Shown here in pieces: positions 8,563-19,300 of a DNA stretch of 64,000 nucleotides. Where the stretch lies: contig JASJAU010000007.1 in the NCBI GenBank assembly GCA_030066855.1, positions 1-64,000 of the forward strand. Reading direction: 5' to 3'. The first letter of the stretch is position 1, and each line of letters starts with the position of its first letter. Below the pieces are notes generated by a model. The model did no database searches. It saw only the letters and a program-made list of their open reading frames with translations, and was not told where the DNA came from. The DNA is from Paracoccaceae bacterium (GTDB lineage Bacteria; Pseudomonadota; Alphaproteobacteria; Rhodobacterales; Rhodobacteraceae). The position numbers were made by a program, and so were the translations under genes.

Positions 8563-9460
8563 CCGCCGCCTCCTCAATTTCCGCCGTCATCTCTGGCAGC
8601 AACGGTCCGATCAGCGAGGCCGGCGCGTCGATTGGCTCTTTCGGCTGGCTTCTGAGAACGCGAAGGAACTCGAGGCGCTCGTAATCGGCGGACAAGCGCA
8701 GCCGGAGTCTTCCGTCACGGGCGAGGACCACGTTGCCGACAAGCAGGCCCGCCGGAAAGACGCCGCCATCGCCGGAGGACACGACACGGTCGCCGGGACG
8801 CACCTCCTCGGGGAATTCGATGAATTCGAGAACCGGTAGCGCTGAATTGTCGCCCGAGAGCATGGCGCGCTGACCGGACGGCTGGATGGTGACAGGAATG
8901 CGGCTGGCGATGTCGGTCAATAGGAGGACGCGACTGGAATTCAGTCCAACCCCGGAGATGCGGCCCACAAGCCCCAAGCCGTCGGTCACAGCCCAACCAT
9001 CCTTGATTCCATCCCGGGCGGCGCCAACGTTCAACAAAACCGACTGCCGGAAGGGCGAGCCGGAATCGGCAATCACCTGTCCGGTCACCACGGTTAGAGA
9101 GGGGTCTAGCCGAACCCTGTTCAGATCGAGTAGCTTCGCGTTTTCCTGCTCAAGCTGAAGCGCGGCTTCCTTCCAGGCCTTCATTTGACGCAGCTCGCGC
9201 CGGAGATCCTGGTTCTGTTGCTGGAGCCGGGCGTAGGATTGCAGTCCTTGCACCATTTCGACCGTCTGGGTCACGGGTACCAGGGCCCAGTCCATGCGCG
9301 GCACCACCGCATCGACCAGCATGGCCCGGAAACGCTCGGCACGCGGGGAATCAATCCGCCAAAGCAGGAAAATGGCGAACAAAACAAGGATCAGCCCGCC
9401 GACGAAGAGACGCCGGATCGGGCGGGCATAGTCTTCGCCTGAACTGCTCTGCCGTGCCAC
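8555..9460 (-). CDS. mreC: Rod shape-determining protein MreC
   Basis: A 301-residue bitopic membrane protein. A short N-terminal tail is followed by one membrane segment (residues about 18-36), a coiled coil (about 60-110, rich in Gln, Leu and Arg) and the two beta-rich periplasmic domains that bind PBP2. The family motif GLVGRIS appears in the middle and GDRVVSSGDGGVFPAGLLVG in the second domain. It starts at a GTG at 9460 with GAGG six bases upstream. The 69-base gap to mreB contains a perfect DnaA box. The stop overlaps mreD. Confidence 0.93.
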   Translation of the reverse strand: MARQSSSGEDYARPIRRLFVGGLILVLFAIFLLWRIDSPRAERFRAMLVDAVVPRMDWALVPVTQTVEMVQGLQSYARLQQQNQDLRRELRQMKAWKEAALQLEQENAKLLDLNRVRLDPSLTVVTGQVIADSGSPFRQSVLLNVGAARDGIKDGWAVTDGLGLVGRISGVGLNSSRVLLLTDIASRIPVTIQPSGQRAMLSGDNSALPVLEFIEFPEEVRPGDRVVSSGDGGVFPAGLLVGNVVLARDGRLRLRLSADYERLEFLRVLRSQPKEPIDAPASLIGPLLPEMTAEIEEAADG

Positions 9461-9505
9461 GTCATCCTCTGGTGCGCGCGCCCCGCGCGAAGATTATCAC
9501 ATCAT

Positions 9506-9514
9506 TGTGGATAA
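9506..9514 (-). promoter_or_regulatory. Perfect DnaA-box match in the mreB-mreC gap
   Basis: The minus strand reads TTATCCACA, an exact match to the consensus DnaA-binding 9-mer. Five bases beyond it, TTATCACA at 9494-9501 faces it in the opposite orientation and matches all but one position. Together they form an imperfect inverted repeat. Binding is unproven. A single 9-mer can occur by chance, so this is only a candidate site. Confidence 0.35.
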
Positions 9515-9529
9515 GTCAGATCGCCAATC

Positions 9530-10977
<1,448 letters not shown>

Positions 10978-11964
10978 ATGAAATTCACTACAATGACGGC
11001 CGCAGCCGTCGTGCTTGCCGCCGGCGCTGCTCAGGCTGGCGGCCATCTTGACAAAACCGGCTGGCCGGAGAGCTTCACCGTCGGCACAGCAAGCCAGGGC
11101 GGCACCTATTTCGCCTACGGCTCCGGCTGGGCGAACTTGGTCGCCGAAGAGCTCGGCCTCTCGGGCGGCGGCGAAGTCACCGGCGGCCCGATGCAGAATA
11201 TGGCGCTGGTGCACACTGGCGACGCCCAGTTCGGCATGACCACCATGGGCCCGGCGGCGGAATCGCTCGCGGGCACCAACCCGATCGCCCCCGGCCTGCA
11301 GATGACCAGCGCCTGCGCGATGTTCCCGATGTATCAGACGCCGTTCTCGATCACCGCGCTCTCGTCTTCGGGCATCGCGTCCGTCGCTGACATCCCCGAC
11401 GGCGCCCGGATAGGCTTCGGCCCAGCAGGATCGACCTCCGACACCTACTTCCCGCGCATGATGGAGACGCTGGGCGTCAACTTCGAGCGCCGAAACGGCG
11501 GCTGGTCCGACCTCGGCGGCCAGCTTCAGGACGGCCTTCTGGACGTCATCGCCTTCGCCGCCGGCGTGCCGGTTCCGGCCGTCAGCCAGCTTGAGGTGCA
11601 GACGGACGTCAACATCATTGAGTTCACGGAGGAAGAGCAGGGCAAGATCCTCGACGCCTTCCCGGTCTCGAATTTCGCCATCGCCTCCGACACCTACACC
11701 ACACTGGAAGCCGACGCGCGTTCGGTTTCGATGTGGAATTTCGCCATCGCGAACTGCGACCTGCCGGAGACCTTCGTCGAAGCCGTGGTCGACACCATCA
11801 TGTCCGACAACGAGCGGATGGTGAACATTCACAAGGCTGCCCGCTCCACTCTCCCCGAGAACTGGGACAAGAACGGCGTGCTTATGTGGCATCCAGGCGC
11901 GGCCAAGTGGTTCAAGGAAAACGCCGGGGCCGACATCCCCGACAGCATGATCTACGGCATGTAA
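10978..11964 (+). CDS. TAXI-family TRAP transporter solute-binding protein
   Basis: A 328-residue periplasmic binding protein of the TAXI class (TRAP-associated extracytoplasmic immunogenic family). It begins with a 20-residue signal peptide ending AQA. The mature part opens with FTVGTASQGGTYFAYGSGWA, the usual TAXI start (IGTGSxGGTYYP). Ligands of this class include glutamate and 2-oxoglutarate, but the substrate here cannot be told from sequence. The ATG at 10978 has GGGAGG seven bases upstream. It is followed by the fused TRAP permease after a 136-base gap containing a GC-rich hairpin, which could lower read-through and keep binding protein in excess. Confidence 0.9.
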   Translation: MKFTTMTAAAVVLAAGAAQAGGHLDKTGWPESFTVGTASQGGTYFAYGSGWANLVAEELGLSGGGEVTGGPMQNMALVHTGDAQFGMTTMGPAAESLAGTNPIAPGLQMTSACAMFPMYQTPFSITALSSSGIASVADIPDGARIGFGPAGSTSDTYFPRMMETLGVNFERRNGGWSDLGGQLQDGLLDVIAFAAGVPVPAVSQLEVQTDVNIIEFTEEEQGKILDAFPVSNFAIASDTYTTLEADARSVSMWNFAIANCDLPETFVEAVVDTIMSDNERMVNIHKAARSTLPENWDKNGVLMWHPGAAKWFKENAGADIPDSMIYGM

Positions 11965-12000
11965 GTGACAAAGCGGCGCCAGTCGCGCCGCAACAGGATC

Positions 12001-12017
12001 GGGGGGCATTGCCCCCC
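12001..12017 (+). repeat. GC-rich hairpin between TRAP binding protein and permease
   Basis: GGGGGG and CCCCCC are separated by the 5-base loop CATTG, forming a perfect 6-bp stem. No T-tract follows directly, so it is not a canonical terminator. It could stabilise the upstream message or attenuate transcription into the permease gene. Similar G-run/TTG/C-run hairpins are a common intergenic element in Rhodobacterales, and a related one lies at 20546-20562. Confidence 0.5.
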
Positions 12018-12100
12018 GGCCCGCTCTGAGTATTCTCCACAAACAGAATAAGAAAACAGTCAGCGGACGGGGCCGTCGCGGTCCGCGCGTCCGTCGGGGG

Positions 12101-14374
12101 ATGGCTATGACCGATACCAGCGCGTCGCAGAGCGACGATCACCTGATCGCGGAAGGCGTCGATGAGGAACCGGTCGAAGGCAACCGGCGCCTGTTCGAAG
12201 GTTGGCGGCTCAAACTCATCGTCTTCTACGCCTCCTGCTACGCCGCCTTCCACATGGCCGCGCTGAACGGCGTGTCTATTTCGTCTCTCACCGGCATCGA
12301 TGTGCCTTTTCTCCCGCAGTTCCCGCTCGAGACCTGGAACTTCCGCATCGTCCACATCGCGGGTGCGCTGTTCCTCGGCTTTCTGATCTTCAGCTCAGGA
12401 ACATTCCGAGCCGAAGGCCGCGAGGACACGCCGCTTCTCTCTCGCATCACCCTCGCGCTGCTGGTTCCCGCGCTCGTCTCACTGGGCACCGCAGTCTATT
12501 TCATGTCGGTCATAGCAAGCGGCACCTTGCCCGTGATGGGCGGACTGACGACCTGGGCGGCCTTCGAAGGGACGCCAATCTACAACCAGGAGGTCTGGTA
12601 CTTCGGTCTGCCCCTGATGATCGCCACCTTCGGCGCAATCGTTCTTGGCTGGTTCGAACGCCAGGGACGCGACCAATTCCGGGCAAGCGACATCGTTCTC
12701 GCCGTCTGCGGCATCGCGGTCGCCGCTTATCTGATCCCAATCTACGGCACCGCCGCTCGGAACTCAGTCGGCACCCCCTTCGTGCCGATCGGCGTCGCCT
12801 TCTCGGCGACAGCGGGCGCCGCGTTGATCCTCGAGCTCACCCGCCGGGTTGCAGGTTTGGCGCTTGTGATCATCACTGGCATCTTCCTCGTCTACACCTT
12901 CACCGCGCACCTCCTGCCCGGCATCCTGAAGGTGGACCAGCCCTACACCTGGCAGCGCTTCTTCGGCCATGTCTACTCGGACGCGGGCATCCTTGGGCCG
13001 ACAACAGCCGTCTCCTCAACCTACATCATTCTGTTCATCATCTTCGCGGCCTTTTTGCAGGCCTCGAAGGTGGGCGACTACTTCGTCAACTTCGCCTTCG
13101 CCGCGGCAGGGCGCGCGCGGGGCGGCCCGGCCAAGGTGGCCATCTTCGCCTCCGGCCTGATGGGAATGATCAACGGCACCTCGGCCGGAAACGTGGTCGC
13201 GACCGGCTCGCTCACCATCCCGCTGATGAAAAAGGTGGGTTACCATAAGAAGACCGCCGGCGCGGTTGAGGCCGCCGCCTCGACGGGCGGGCAGATCATG
13301 CCGCCGATCATGGGCGCGGGCGCGTTCATCATGGCCGAGATCACGGGCATTCCCTACACCGAGATCGCCGTCGCGGCGATCATCCCAGCCGTCCTCTACT
13401 TCGTCTCGGTATACTTCATGGTGGACTTCGAGGCCGCCAAGCTCGGCATGCGCGGCATGCGCGAGGACGAGCTGCCGAAGTTCAACAAGATGGTCCGGCA
13501 GATATATCTCTTCATTCCGATTATCATCCTGATCTACGCGCTCTTCGTCGGCTATTCGGTCATCCGCGCGGGCACCCTCGCCACGGTCGCTGCCGCGGTC
13601 GTCTCCTGGCTAACCCCGTTCCGCATGGGACCGCGCTCGGTGGTCAAGGCTTTCGAACTCGCGGGCATAATGTCCATCCAGATCATCGCGGTCTGCGCTT
13701 GCGCGGGGATCATTGTCGGCGTCATCAGCCTGACCGGCGTCGGCGCGCGTTTCTCGGCTCTCCTCCTCGGGATTGCCGAGAACAGCCAGCTCCTGGCGCT
13801 CTTCTTCGCAATGTGCATCTCGATCCTGCTTGGAATGGGCATGCCCACCACCGCCGCCTACGCGGTCGCGGCGTCCGTTGTCGCGCCGGGTCTGGTGCAG
13901 CTCGGTATCCCGCAACTCACGGCGCATTTCTTCGTCTTTTACTTCGCGGTCCTATCCGCCATCACGCCACCCGTGGCGCTGGCCAGTTACGCGGCCGCGG
14001 GGATATCCGGCGCGAACCCGATGGAAACCAGCGTCTCCTCATTCAAGATCGGCATCGCCGCCTTCATCGTGCCGTTCATGTTCTTCTACAACGGCGCGAT
14101 CCTGATGGACGGAAGCTGGTTTGACGTGATCCGCGCCGGCGCGACCGCCGTCATCGGCGTCTTCCTGCTATCAGGCGGCGTTCAGGGCTGGTTCGTCGGC
14201 GCGAGGAGCGCCTGGTTCGTACGCCTGGCCCAGATCGCGGCGGCGCTCTTCCTGATCGCGGGCGGTCTCATGACGGACGTGATCGGCGCGGCGATCGCCG
14301 TGGCGGCCTATCTGGTGCAGAAGCTCTTCCACCCCGACCCGGACGCCACGATCGAGGTAAGAGGGGCGGACTAG
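12101..14374 (+). CDS. TRAP transporter fused permease (DctQ-DctM, TAXI type)
   Basis: A 757-residue, very hydrophobic protein with about 17-19 membrane segments. It combines the small (DctQ-like) and large (DctM-like) TRAP membrane subunits in one chain, as is usual for TAXI systems. The DctM part shows the conserved stretch SGLMGMINGTSAGNVVATGS followed by KKTAGAVEAAASTGGQIMPPIMGAGAF, and later GMGMPTTAAYA. Transport is driven by a sodium or proton gradient and needs the binding protein encoded just upstream. The first ATG at 12101 abuts a G-run. A second ATG at 12107 is better spaced from it and may be the true start. The gene ends 20 bases from the convergent dabA gene. Confidence 0.92.
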   Translation: MAMTDTSASQSDDHLIAEGVDEEPVEGNRRLFEGWRLKLIVFYASCYAAFHMAALNGVSISSLTGIDVPFLPQFPLETWNFRIVHIAGALFLGFLIFSSGTFRAEGREDTPLLSRITLALLVPALVSLGTAVYFMSVIASGTLPVMGGLTTWAAFEGTPIYNQEVWYFGLPLMIATFGAIVLGWFERQGRDQFRASDIVLAVCGIAVAAYLIPIYGTAARNSVGTPFVPIGVAFSATAGAALILELTRRVAGLALVIITGIFLVYTFTAHLLPGILKVDQPYTWQRFFGHVYSDAGILGPTTAVSSTYIILFIIFAAFLQASKVGDYFVNFAFAAAGRARGGPAKVAIFASGLMGMINGTSAGNVVATGSLTIPLMKKVGYHKKTAGAVEAAASTGGQIMPPIMGAGAFIMAEITGIPYTEIAVAAIIPAVLYFVSVYFMVDFEAAKLGMRGMREDELPKFNKMVRQIYLFIPIIILIYALFVGYSVIRAGTLATVAAAVVSWLTPFRMGPRSVVKAFELAGIMSIQIIAVCACAGIIVGVISLTGVGARFSALLLGIAENSQLLALFFAMCISILLGMGMPTTAAYAVAASVVAPGLVQLGIPQLTAHFFVFYFAVLSAITPPVALASYAAAGISGANPMETSVSSFKIGIAAFIVPFMFFYNGAILMDGSWFDVIRAGATAVIGVFLLSGGVQGWFVGARSAWFVRLAQIAAALFLIAGGLMTDVIGAAIAVAAYLVQKLFHPDPDATIEVRGAD

Positions 14375-14394
14375 ACGCCCGCCCCTCAACCGTT

Positions 14395-16767
14395 TTACTC
14401 GGCGGCAATCGGCAAGGTATTGGGGGACCAGCCCTCGCCCACGCCGTCCCACTCGCCGTCGGGACGGTACCGCCATGCCAAACGGCCCCGACCATCCATC
14501 GCAAAAAGCGACAGCCAGCCGTTGTCGAAAAGCTCGGCCACATGCGGGTGCTTTTCGAGAATTCGGTTCATGGCGTCCCGAGGGGCCTCCACAACCACGC
14601 TCAAACGTAGCGGTTCGTGTGCGAACCGCTCGCCGTCATGAACCGACTGCCACGGCAAACCGGCCATAAGCCGCCCGCCGTTGCCCTCCAAAACGCCGAT
14701 CCCGCCGACGACGTTATGGAGTACCTTTGTGCCGCCCCCGAAGACCTTGGGAGCGACCGTTGATCCGTAGTACTGCAGGCTGATCCAGCTTGCGACGACG
14801 ACGGGCGCCGTCAGGATCAGTTCGAGGACGGCGAAATCCTCGTCCTCCTGCCAATCGTAATTGTGCAGAAACGCCCGGCCGCGCAGATCGCGCCCGGCGG
14901 TCCGGCCGCGCGGCGCCGCGATGAAGGCCGAGCAGCCCGCGAGCGCCCATTCCGGACGGGTTTCCGACCAGTCGGCGCTCCGCCTGACGACCCCGCCGCC
15001 GGTGGCGGCCCTCGGAAGCCGCGCCGCCCGCTCGCCCCGCGCAAGCTTGCCCGCCTCGGTCAGAGCGCGTTTCGCCGCCTCGATCCGCTCGACATGCGCG
15101 GCGGTCGGGACGTCCTCATCGAACAATGTGACCTCGTCCGTTGTCGTGTCATGCAGCGCGCCCAGGAACAACGTGTCCTCCGGCACGTGGATGTCATGCT
15201 CGTGTAGGCCGTTCCGCACGATCGCGTCGTTCAGAAGACCCGCCAGCAGCCGCGCGTTCACGTCCCCGGCATAACCGCCGCAGGCGCCGCAATGGAGCGC
15301 GCTCTGGTGCGGGTTGTTGGTGACCGACGCTCCGTGGCCCGCAAGAATGACCAGCGGCGCGAAATCACTGGTGAGCGACATCGCCGAGAGAACCGTCTTG
15401 GCCGCAGCGACCCGCTCAGCGACCGGAAGCGCGGGATCGAGGCGCGGCGCCGGGCCATGGTCGTGCTTGTGACCTTTGCCGAGGCTGTCCGTCACAAGCT
15501 TGGCGCCATAAAGCGGTCCGGAAGCCTCGACAAAGGCGAAAGATGACACCGCCGCCAGCTTGAACCGACCCCACGCCCGCTTCGCGCGGGTCAGGTAGCG
15601 CGCCTCTAGGTCGGCTTCGCCGCCCTCCGACGTGGTCGTCAGCCCCGGCGAAAGCAGAACCGGCAAGCGCGGCTCGACCACATCCGACGCAAAACCCTTG
15701 TGAGCCACGCCCAGACCAAAGAACCCGGCGAAGCCGAGAGTCTCGACCCCGCTGTCGACGCTTTCGAGCGAGCGGCGGAAGACCTCGGACCGCACGTCGA
15801 TGCAAAACGCTGCCTGGATCGCGGCGCGCCCGCTCCGCGCATCGGGCTGCTCCTCGGCGAGCGCGGTCGCCAACCTGCGCTGTCCGGCGCGCTCGCCGGC
15901 CGACTGAAGGATCGCGTCAATGATGTCGTCGCCCTCTGCTTCAACCGGCGCCGCATGCGCCTCGACCACCCCGGCCCAGGTCTCCCCGATATGATCCGCG
16001 AAGCGCTCCAGCAGCGAGACCTCAAAGGCCATGCGGATCAAGAGAAGCTCGAGCGTCGTATCGTCGCCACCGCCGGATTTCTCGGCCTCGAAAAGCCTGT
16101 GCCGGGCGAATTGCGACCAGCCGCCCAAATCCATCAGAAGCCGGTGGAAGAGCGTCGGCGCCGCATCTTCGGTCACGCCCAGACGGTCGCTCAGCTCCAC
16201 CAGCGCCGCTTGTGTGTCCAGGGGCAATGCGGCCACAAGCGCCGCGAAGCCGGTCAATCCGTGGATCTCCGGCGTCAGATCGCGCCGCGCCCAACCCCGC
16301 CAGGTGTCCCAGACGGTCGCGCGCTTGGGCTGCGCCCAAAGCGCCTGCCCCTCATCGAACTCCGCCGACGCGAAGGCGCCGATCCGCTCAGCGACAAGCG
16401 TCGCCCAATCGGTACATGCTGCCTTGGTCGCCAGCTCGGCGACGGTGGGAAGCGCGGCGGCCTCTTTCGGGTCGCGCTTCATCCACTTCTTCAGGTCCGC
16501 AAGGTCGACAGGCGCCCCGGCCGCCATCAGTGCGTCCACCAGATCGTCGTCAGTGATCTCACCCGAGTCGTGTTTCTCCCGCCAGACGACCCGATCCGGG
16601 AACACCCGGGCGCCTGCGACCCGCGCGATCAGCGCCGCGGCCTCGGCAAGCGGCCGGTCGGATTGGCCGAGGAAGGGGTTCACAGCAACCGTCGCTTCCA
16701 GGCTCCAAGCCGGCGGGATGGCGCGAATGGCGTTGTCAGCAGCCGCTACAGTCCAATGCTCAGACAT
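14395..16767 (-). CDS. dabA: Inorganic carbon transporter subunit DabA (DUF2309/UPF0753)
   Basis: A 790-residue soluble or membrane-associated protein of the DabA family. The DAB complex takes up inorganic carbon by coupling a beta-carbonic-anhydrase-like, vectorial CO2 hydration to cation flow through DabB. The zinc ligands known from Halothiobacillus DabA (Cys, Asp, His, Cys) can be placed here at Cys322 and Asp324 in FCIDVRS, His478 in AGHGAS and Cys493 in HCGACGG. The 15-residue spacing between the last two is the same as in the characterised protein. The start overlaps the dabB stop by one base (TAATG), so the two are coupled. Function is inferred from family, not shown for this genus. 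Confidence 0.9.
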   Translation of the reverse strand: MSEHWTVAAADNAIRAIPPAWSLEATVAVNPFLGQSDRPLAEAAALIARVAGARVFPDRVVWREKHDSGEITDDDLVDALMAAGAPVDLADLKKWMKRDPKEAAALPTVAELATKAACTDWATLVAERIGAFASAEFDEGQALWAQPKRATVWDTWRGWARRDLTPEIHGLTGFAALVAALPLDTQAALVELSDRLGVTEDAAPTLFHRLLMDLGGWSQFARHRLFEAEKSGGGDDTTLELLLIRMAFEVSLLERFADHIGETWAGVVEAHAAPVEAEGDDIIDAILQSAGERAGQRRLATALAEEQPDARSGRAAIQAAFCIDVRSEVFRRSLESVDSGVETLGFAGFFGLGVAHKGFASDVVEPRLPVLLSPGLTTTSEGGEADLEARYLTRAKRAWGRFKLAAVSSFAFVEASGPLYGAKLVTDSLGKGHKHDHGPAPRLDPALPVAERVAAAKTVLSAMSLTSDFAPLVILAGHGASVTNNPHQSALHCGACGGYAGDVNARLLAGLLNDAIVRNGLHEHDIHVPEDTLFLGALHDTTTDEVTLFDEDVPTAAHVERIEAAKRALTEAGKLARGERAARLPRAATGGGVVRRSADWSETRPEWALAGCSAFIAAPRGRTAGRDLRGRAFLHNYDWQEDEDFAVLELILTAPVVVASWISLQYYGSTVAPKVFGGGTKVLHNVVGGIGVLEGNGGRLMAGLPWQSVHDGERFAHEPLRLSVVVEAPRDAMNRILEKHPHVAELFDNGWLSLFAMDGRGRLAWRYRPDGEWDGVGEGWSPNTLPIAAE

Positions 16768-18323
16768 TACCGAACCTCCTTCAGCCGCCAGTTGCCGAGC
16801 CAGCGGTCAACCAGCGCGTTGATGTAAAACCCGTTCGCGACATGCACGCGGAACCCGGCGACCGACGGATGGCCGGACCAGAGCGGGAAGGTCGCCTGCG
16901 CGACGGCGGTCGCTCCGAAGGTGACGAGCGCGAGGATGATCAGCGCCCATTCCAGCGGGCCGGGCGCGGGCGTCGCGGGCAGAACCCCGCTGGTGATCCA
17001 GTCGCTCGCCGATTGAAGCGCGAAATAGCTCGTCGATGCGGCGACCGACCAGAGCGCGGTCCGCCGGGTCAGCGCTTTCGGCGCTGCGTCGGCGAACCCC
17101 TGGGCGAGCAGGTAGGCCACGCCAAAGATCAGGATGGCGCCGAGCGCGATCGCCTGCGGTGACTTCGACGGCAGCCCGAAGATCGCACCGACGATCCCGT
17201 AGATCACGAGTGCTACGAGAAAGGCGCGGAGCACCGATTTGCCGTTTGGAATGGCCACCGGACCAGGCCGTTTGGCGGCTGCCACGCGCTGAACCGCCTC
17301 GCCCGAGGCCAGAAAGGCGTGCGCCTTGTATAGTGAGTGCGCGACGATGTGCAAAAGCGCGAGCGGGAAAAGCGCAAGGCCGCATTGCAGGATCATGAAT
17401 CCCATCTGCGCGACGGTCGACCAGGCGAGCGACGTCTTGACCGCCGGCTGGGTCAGCATGACCAGCCCGCCGATCAGTGCGGTCAGGCCGCCGATCATGA
17501 GAAGAAGCGCGAGCACGATGGGCGCCGCCAGCATCACGTCCGCGAACCGGATCAGCAGGAAGCCGCCCGCGTTGATCACGCCGGCATGGAGCAAGGCGGA
17601 AACAGGCGTGGGCGCTTCCATAACTTCCGTCAGCCATCCGTGGAAGGGAAGCTGCGCCGACTTCAGGATCGCGGCGAGCGCGATCGCGGCGGCGGCGATC
17701 GGGACGAGGGCGGAGGAGGCGGCGCCGGTTTCCGCGAGAATGGTCGCGATGTCCCCTGTGCCGAAAACATAGGCGAGAAGGACTCCGCCGCCGATCAGCG
17801 CCGCGTCCGAGGCGCCGGCAATGGCCCGCTTCTTGCGGACCACGCGCTGAGCGCCCGGCCGGTCAGGGTAGGTCAGGAGAAGCCGGATCAGGCCGAAGCT
17901 CGCACCGAACCAGCCAAGCGCGAGCTGGACGAGATTCCCGGATGTCACAAGCAAAAGAACCGCCGCCAGCGTCAGGCACATCCAGCCGGTGAAACGGCCC
18001 TGCATCGGTTCGCCGTCCATATAGGTGCGCGAGTAGCGCAGCACGACCCAGCCGACGAAGGAAACGAGCAGAAGCATGGTGACGCTGATGGCGTCGACAT
18101 GGGCGGCGAGGCCGAAACCCGCCAGCGCGAACAATACCCCGGTTCCGGCGCCCTGAGTCAGCAGGACGGCCATTGTCGCGATCGCCACCGCGATTGATCC
18201 CAGCCCCGCCAGCTCGCTGACGCGAACCGCCGCGAAGGGGCGCATACCCGGCGACAGGAACGCAATTCCGGCGGCGAGGATGAGCAGCAGCGGCGCTGCA
18301 AATGGCAAGAGAAAGAAAGACAT
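16767..18323 (-). CDS. dabB: Inorganic carbon transporter subunit DabB (NuoL/MrpA-like)
   Basis: A 518-residue membrane protein of the proton-conducting antiporter family that includes complex I subunit NuoL and MrpA. About 13-14 hydrophobic segments are visible. The conserved channel core appears as [28 protein letters not shown], the family hallmark with Lys and Glu/His of the proton path, and [15 protein letters not shown] follows. No other complex I genes are nearby and the gene is coupled to dabA, so it is the ion channel of a DAB transporter rather than respiratory complex I. GGGAG precedes the ATG. The promoter lies in the 95-base gap shared with the divergent LysR gene. Confidence 0.9.
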   Translation of the reverse strand: MSFFLLPFAAPLLLILAAGIAFLSPGMRPFAAVRVSELAGLGSIAVAIATMAVLLTQGAGTGVLFALAGFGLAAHVDAISVTMLLLVSFVGWVVLRYSRTYMDGEPMQGRFTGWMCLTLAAVLLLVTSGNLVQLALGWFGASFGLIRLLLTYPDRPGAQRVVRKKRAIAGASDAALIGGGVLLAYVFGTGDIATILAETGAASSALVPIAAAAIALAAILKSAQLPFHGWLTEVMEAPTPVSALLHAGVINAGGFLLIRFADVMLAAPIVLALLLMIGGLTALIGGLVMLTQPAVKTSLAWSTVAQMGFMILQCGLALFPLALLHIVAHSLYKAHAFLASGEAVQRVAAAKRPGPVAIPNGKSVLRAFLVALVIYGIVGAIFGLPSKSPQAIALGAILIFGVAYLLAQGFADAAPKALTRRTALWSVAASTSYFALQSASDWITSGVLPATPAPGPLEWALIILALVTFGATAVAQATFPLWSGHPSVAGFRVHVANGFYINALVDRWLGNWRLKEVR

Positions 18324-18400
18324 CCAACACTCCCGAGAGCCTTTCGGGGGGATTTAGGCGGCAGTCTGAATGAAGAAAAATACATTGTTCTTCACACTTC

Positions 18401-18417
18401 GTTCTATTAATTAGAAC
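18401..18417. promoter_or_regulatory. Candidate LysR operator between dabB and its regulator
   Basis: A 17-base inverted repeat, GTTCTATTAATTAGAAC, lies immediately before the LysR start codon. It contains the T-N11-A pattern usual for LysR sites. A further GTTCT occurs at 18387-18391 and could be a second half-site. The site overlaps the position where the regulator's ribosome-binding site should be, and none is visible there. Binding would fit both autoregulation and control of the divergent dabBA genes. This is an inference from position and symmetry. Confidence 0.5.
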
Positions 18418-18418
18418 T

Positions 18419-19300
18419 ATGGCCGCCCTGAACTACAACCACCTGCGCTATTTCCAAGCGGTCGCTTTGGAAGGAAACCTTACGAGAGCGGCGGGAAAGT
18501 TGAACTTGTCTCAATCCGCGCTTTCCGTTCAGATCAAAACGCTCGAGACCCGGCTTGGTCACGCGCTGTTCGAGCGGCGCGGGCGCGCGTTGGTGCTCAC
18601 CGAAGCAGGCGGCATCGCTCTGGATCACGCCAACGCGATCTTCGCGCGGGGGGAGGAGCTTTTGAGCGAGCTCGCCCAGACCGGGCGCGGGCGCAAGGCG
18701 CTTCGCGTGGGCGCGGTCTCGACACTCAGCCGGAACTTTCAGATCGGATTCCTGCGCCCGCTCATCGGGCGGCCGGACGTGGATGTCATTCTACGCTCCG
18801 GCAGCCCGGCCGAACTGATTTCAGCACTCGACCGTCTCGCGCTCGACGTAGTGCTGACAAACCAGCCGCCTGAGCGGGACGACCCGACCCGGCGCATCGC
18901 CCACCGGCTTGAAGAGGAGACGGTCAGCCTTGTCGGCACCCCCGTTAGGGTCGGCGCCGGCAGGAGCTTGCAGGATCTTCTCTCGTCCGAGCCTCTGATC
19001 CTTCCCACCGCTCAAAGCAGCATCCGAACCGGCTTTGACGCCTTCGCCAGCCGGCTCGAAATCCGGCCCGAGATCGCGGCGGAAGTCGACGACATGGCGA
19101 TGATGCGGCTTCTCGCGCGTGAGGATGCGGGGCTTGCAGTTCTGCCTCCGATTGTCGTGCGCGACGAACTGGCGAACGGGCGGATTATCGAAGCCGCCGC
19201 GCTGCCCGAAATCCGCGAAACCTTCTTCGCGGTGACGCTCGACAGGCGCTTTCCGAACCCTCTGGTGAGCGAGTTGCTGGACGCGGAGCTGGCTGTTTAG
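18419..19300 (+). CDS. LysR-family regulator, divergent to dabBA (NhaR-like N terminus)
   Basis: A 293-residue LysR regulator with an N-terminal winged helix-turn-helix (residues about 5-64: YNHLRYFQAV, LTRAAGKLNLSQSALSVQIK) and a C-terminal periplasmic-binding-like effector domain. The first residues resemble NhaR, the regulator of sodium/proton antiport, more than CbbR. It is divergent from dabBA with a palindrome between them, so it is the obvious candidate regulator, perhaps sensing a carbon or ion signal. The ATG at 18419 has no visible ribosome-binding site, so the message may be leaderless or the start may be later. Its 3' end overlaps the end of the convergent gene by four bases. Confidence 0.88.
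   Translation: MAALNYNHLRYFQAVALEGNLTRAAGKLNLSQSALSVQIKTLETRLGHALFERRGRALVLTEAGGIALDHANAIFARGEELLSELAQTGRGRKALRVGAVSTLSRNFQIGFLRPLIGRPDVDVILRSGSPAELISALDRLALDVVLTNQPPERDDPTRRIAHRLEEETVSLVGTPVRVGAGRSLQDLLSSEPLILPTAQSSIRTGFDAFASRLEIRPEIAAEVDDMAMMRLLAREDAGLAVLPPIVVRDELANGRIIEAAALPEIRETFFAVTLDRRFPNPLVSELLDAELAV

Noticed and set aside
9494-9514. Replication origin at the DnaA box
   Set aside because: Only one exact box and one partial box are present. There is no box cluster, no AT-rich unwinding element and no origin-associated gene such as dnaA, hemE or parA.
16767-18323. Complex I subunit NuoL
   Set aside because: Family resemblance is real, but no other nuo or mrp gene is adjacent and the gene is translationally coupled to dabA, which identifies it as DabB.
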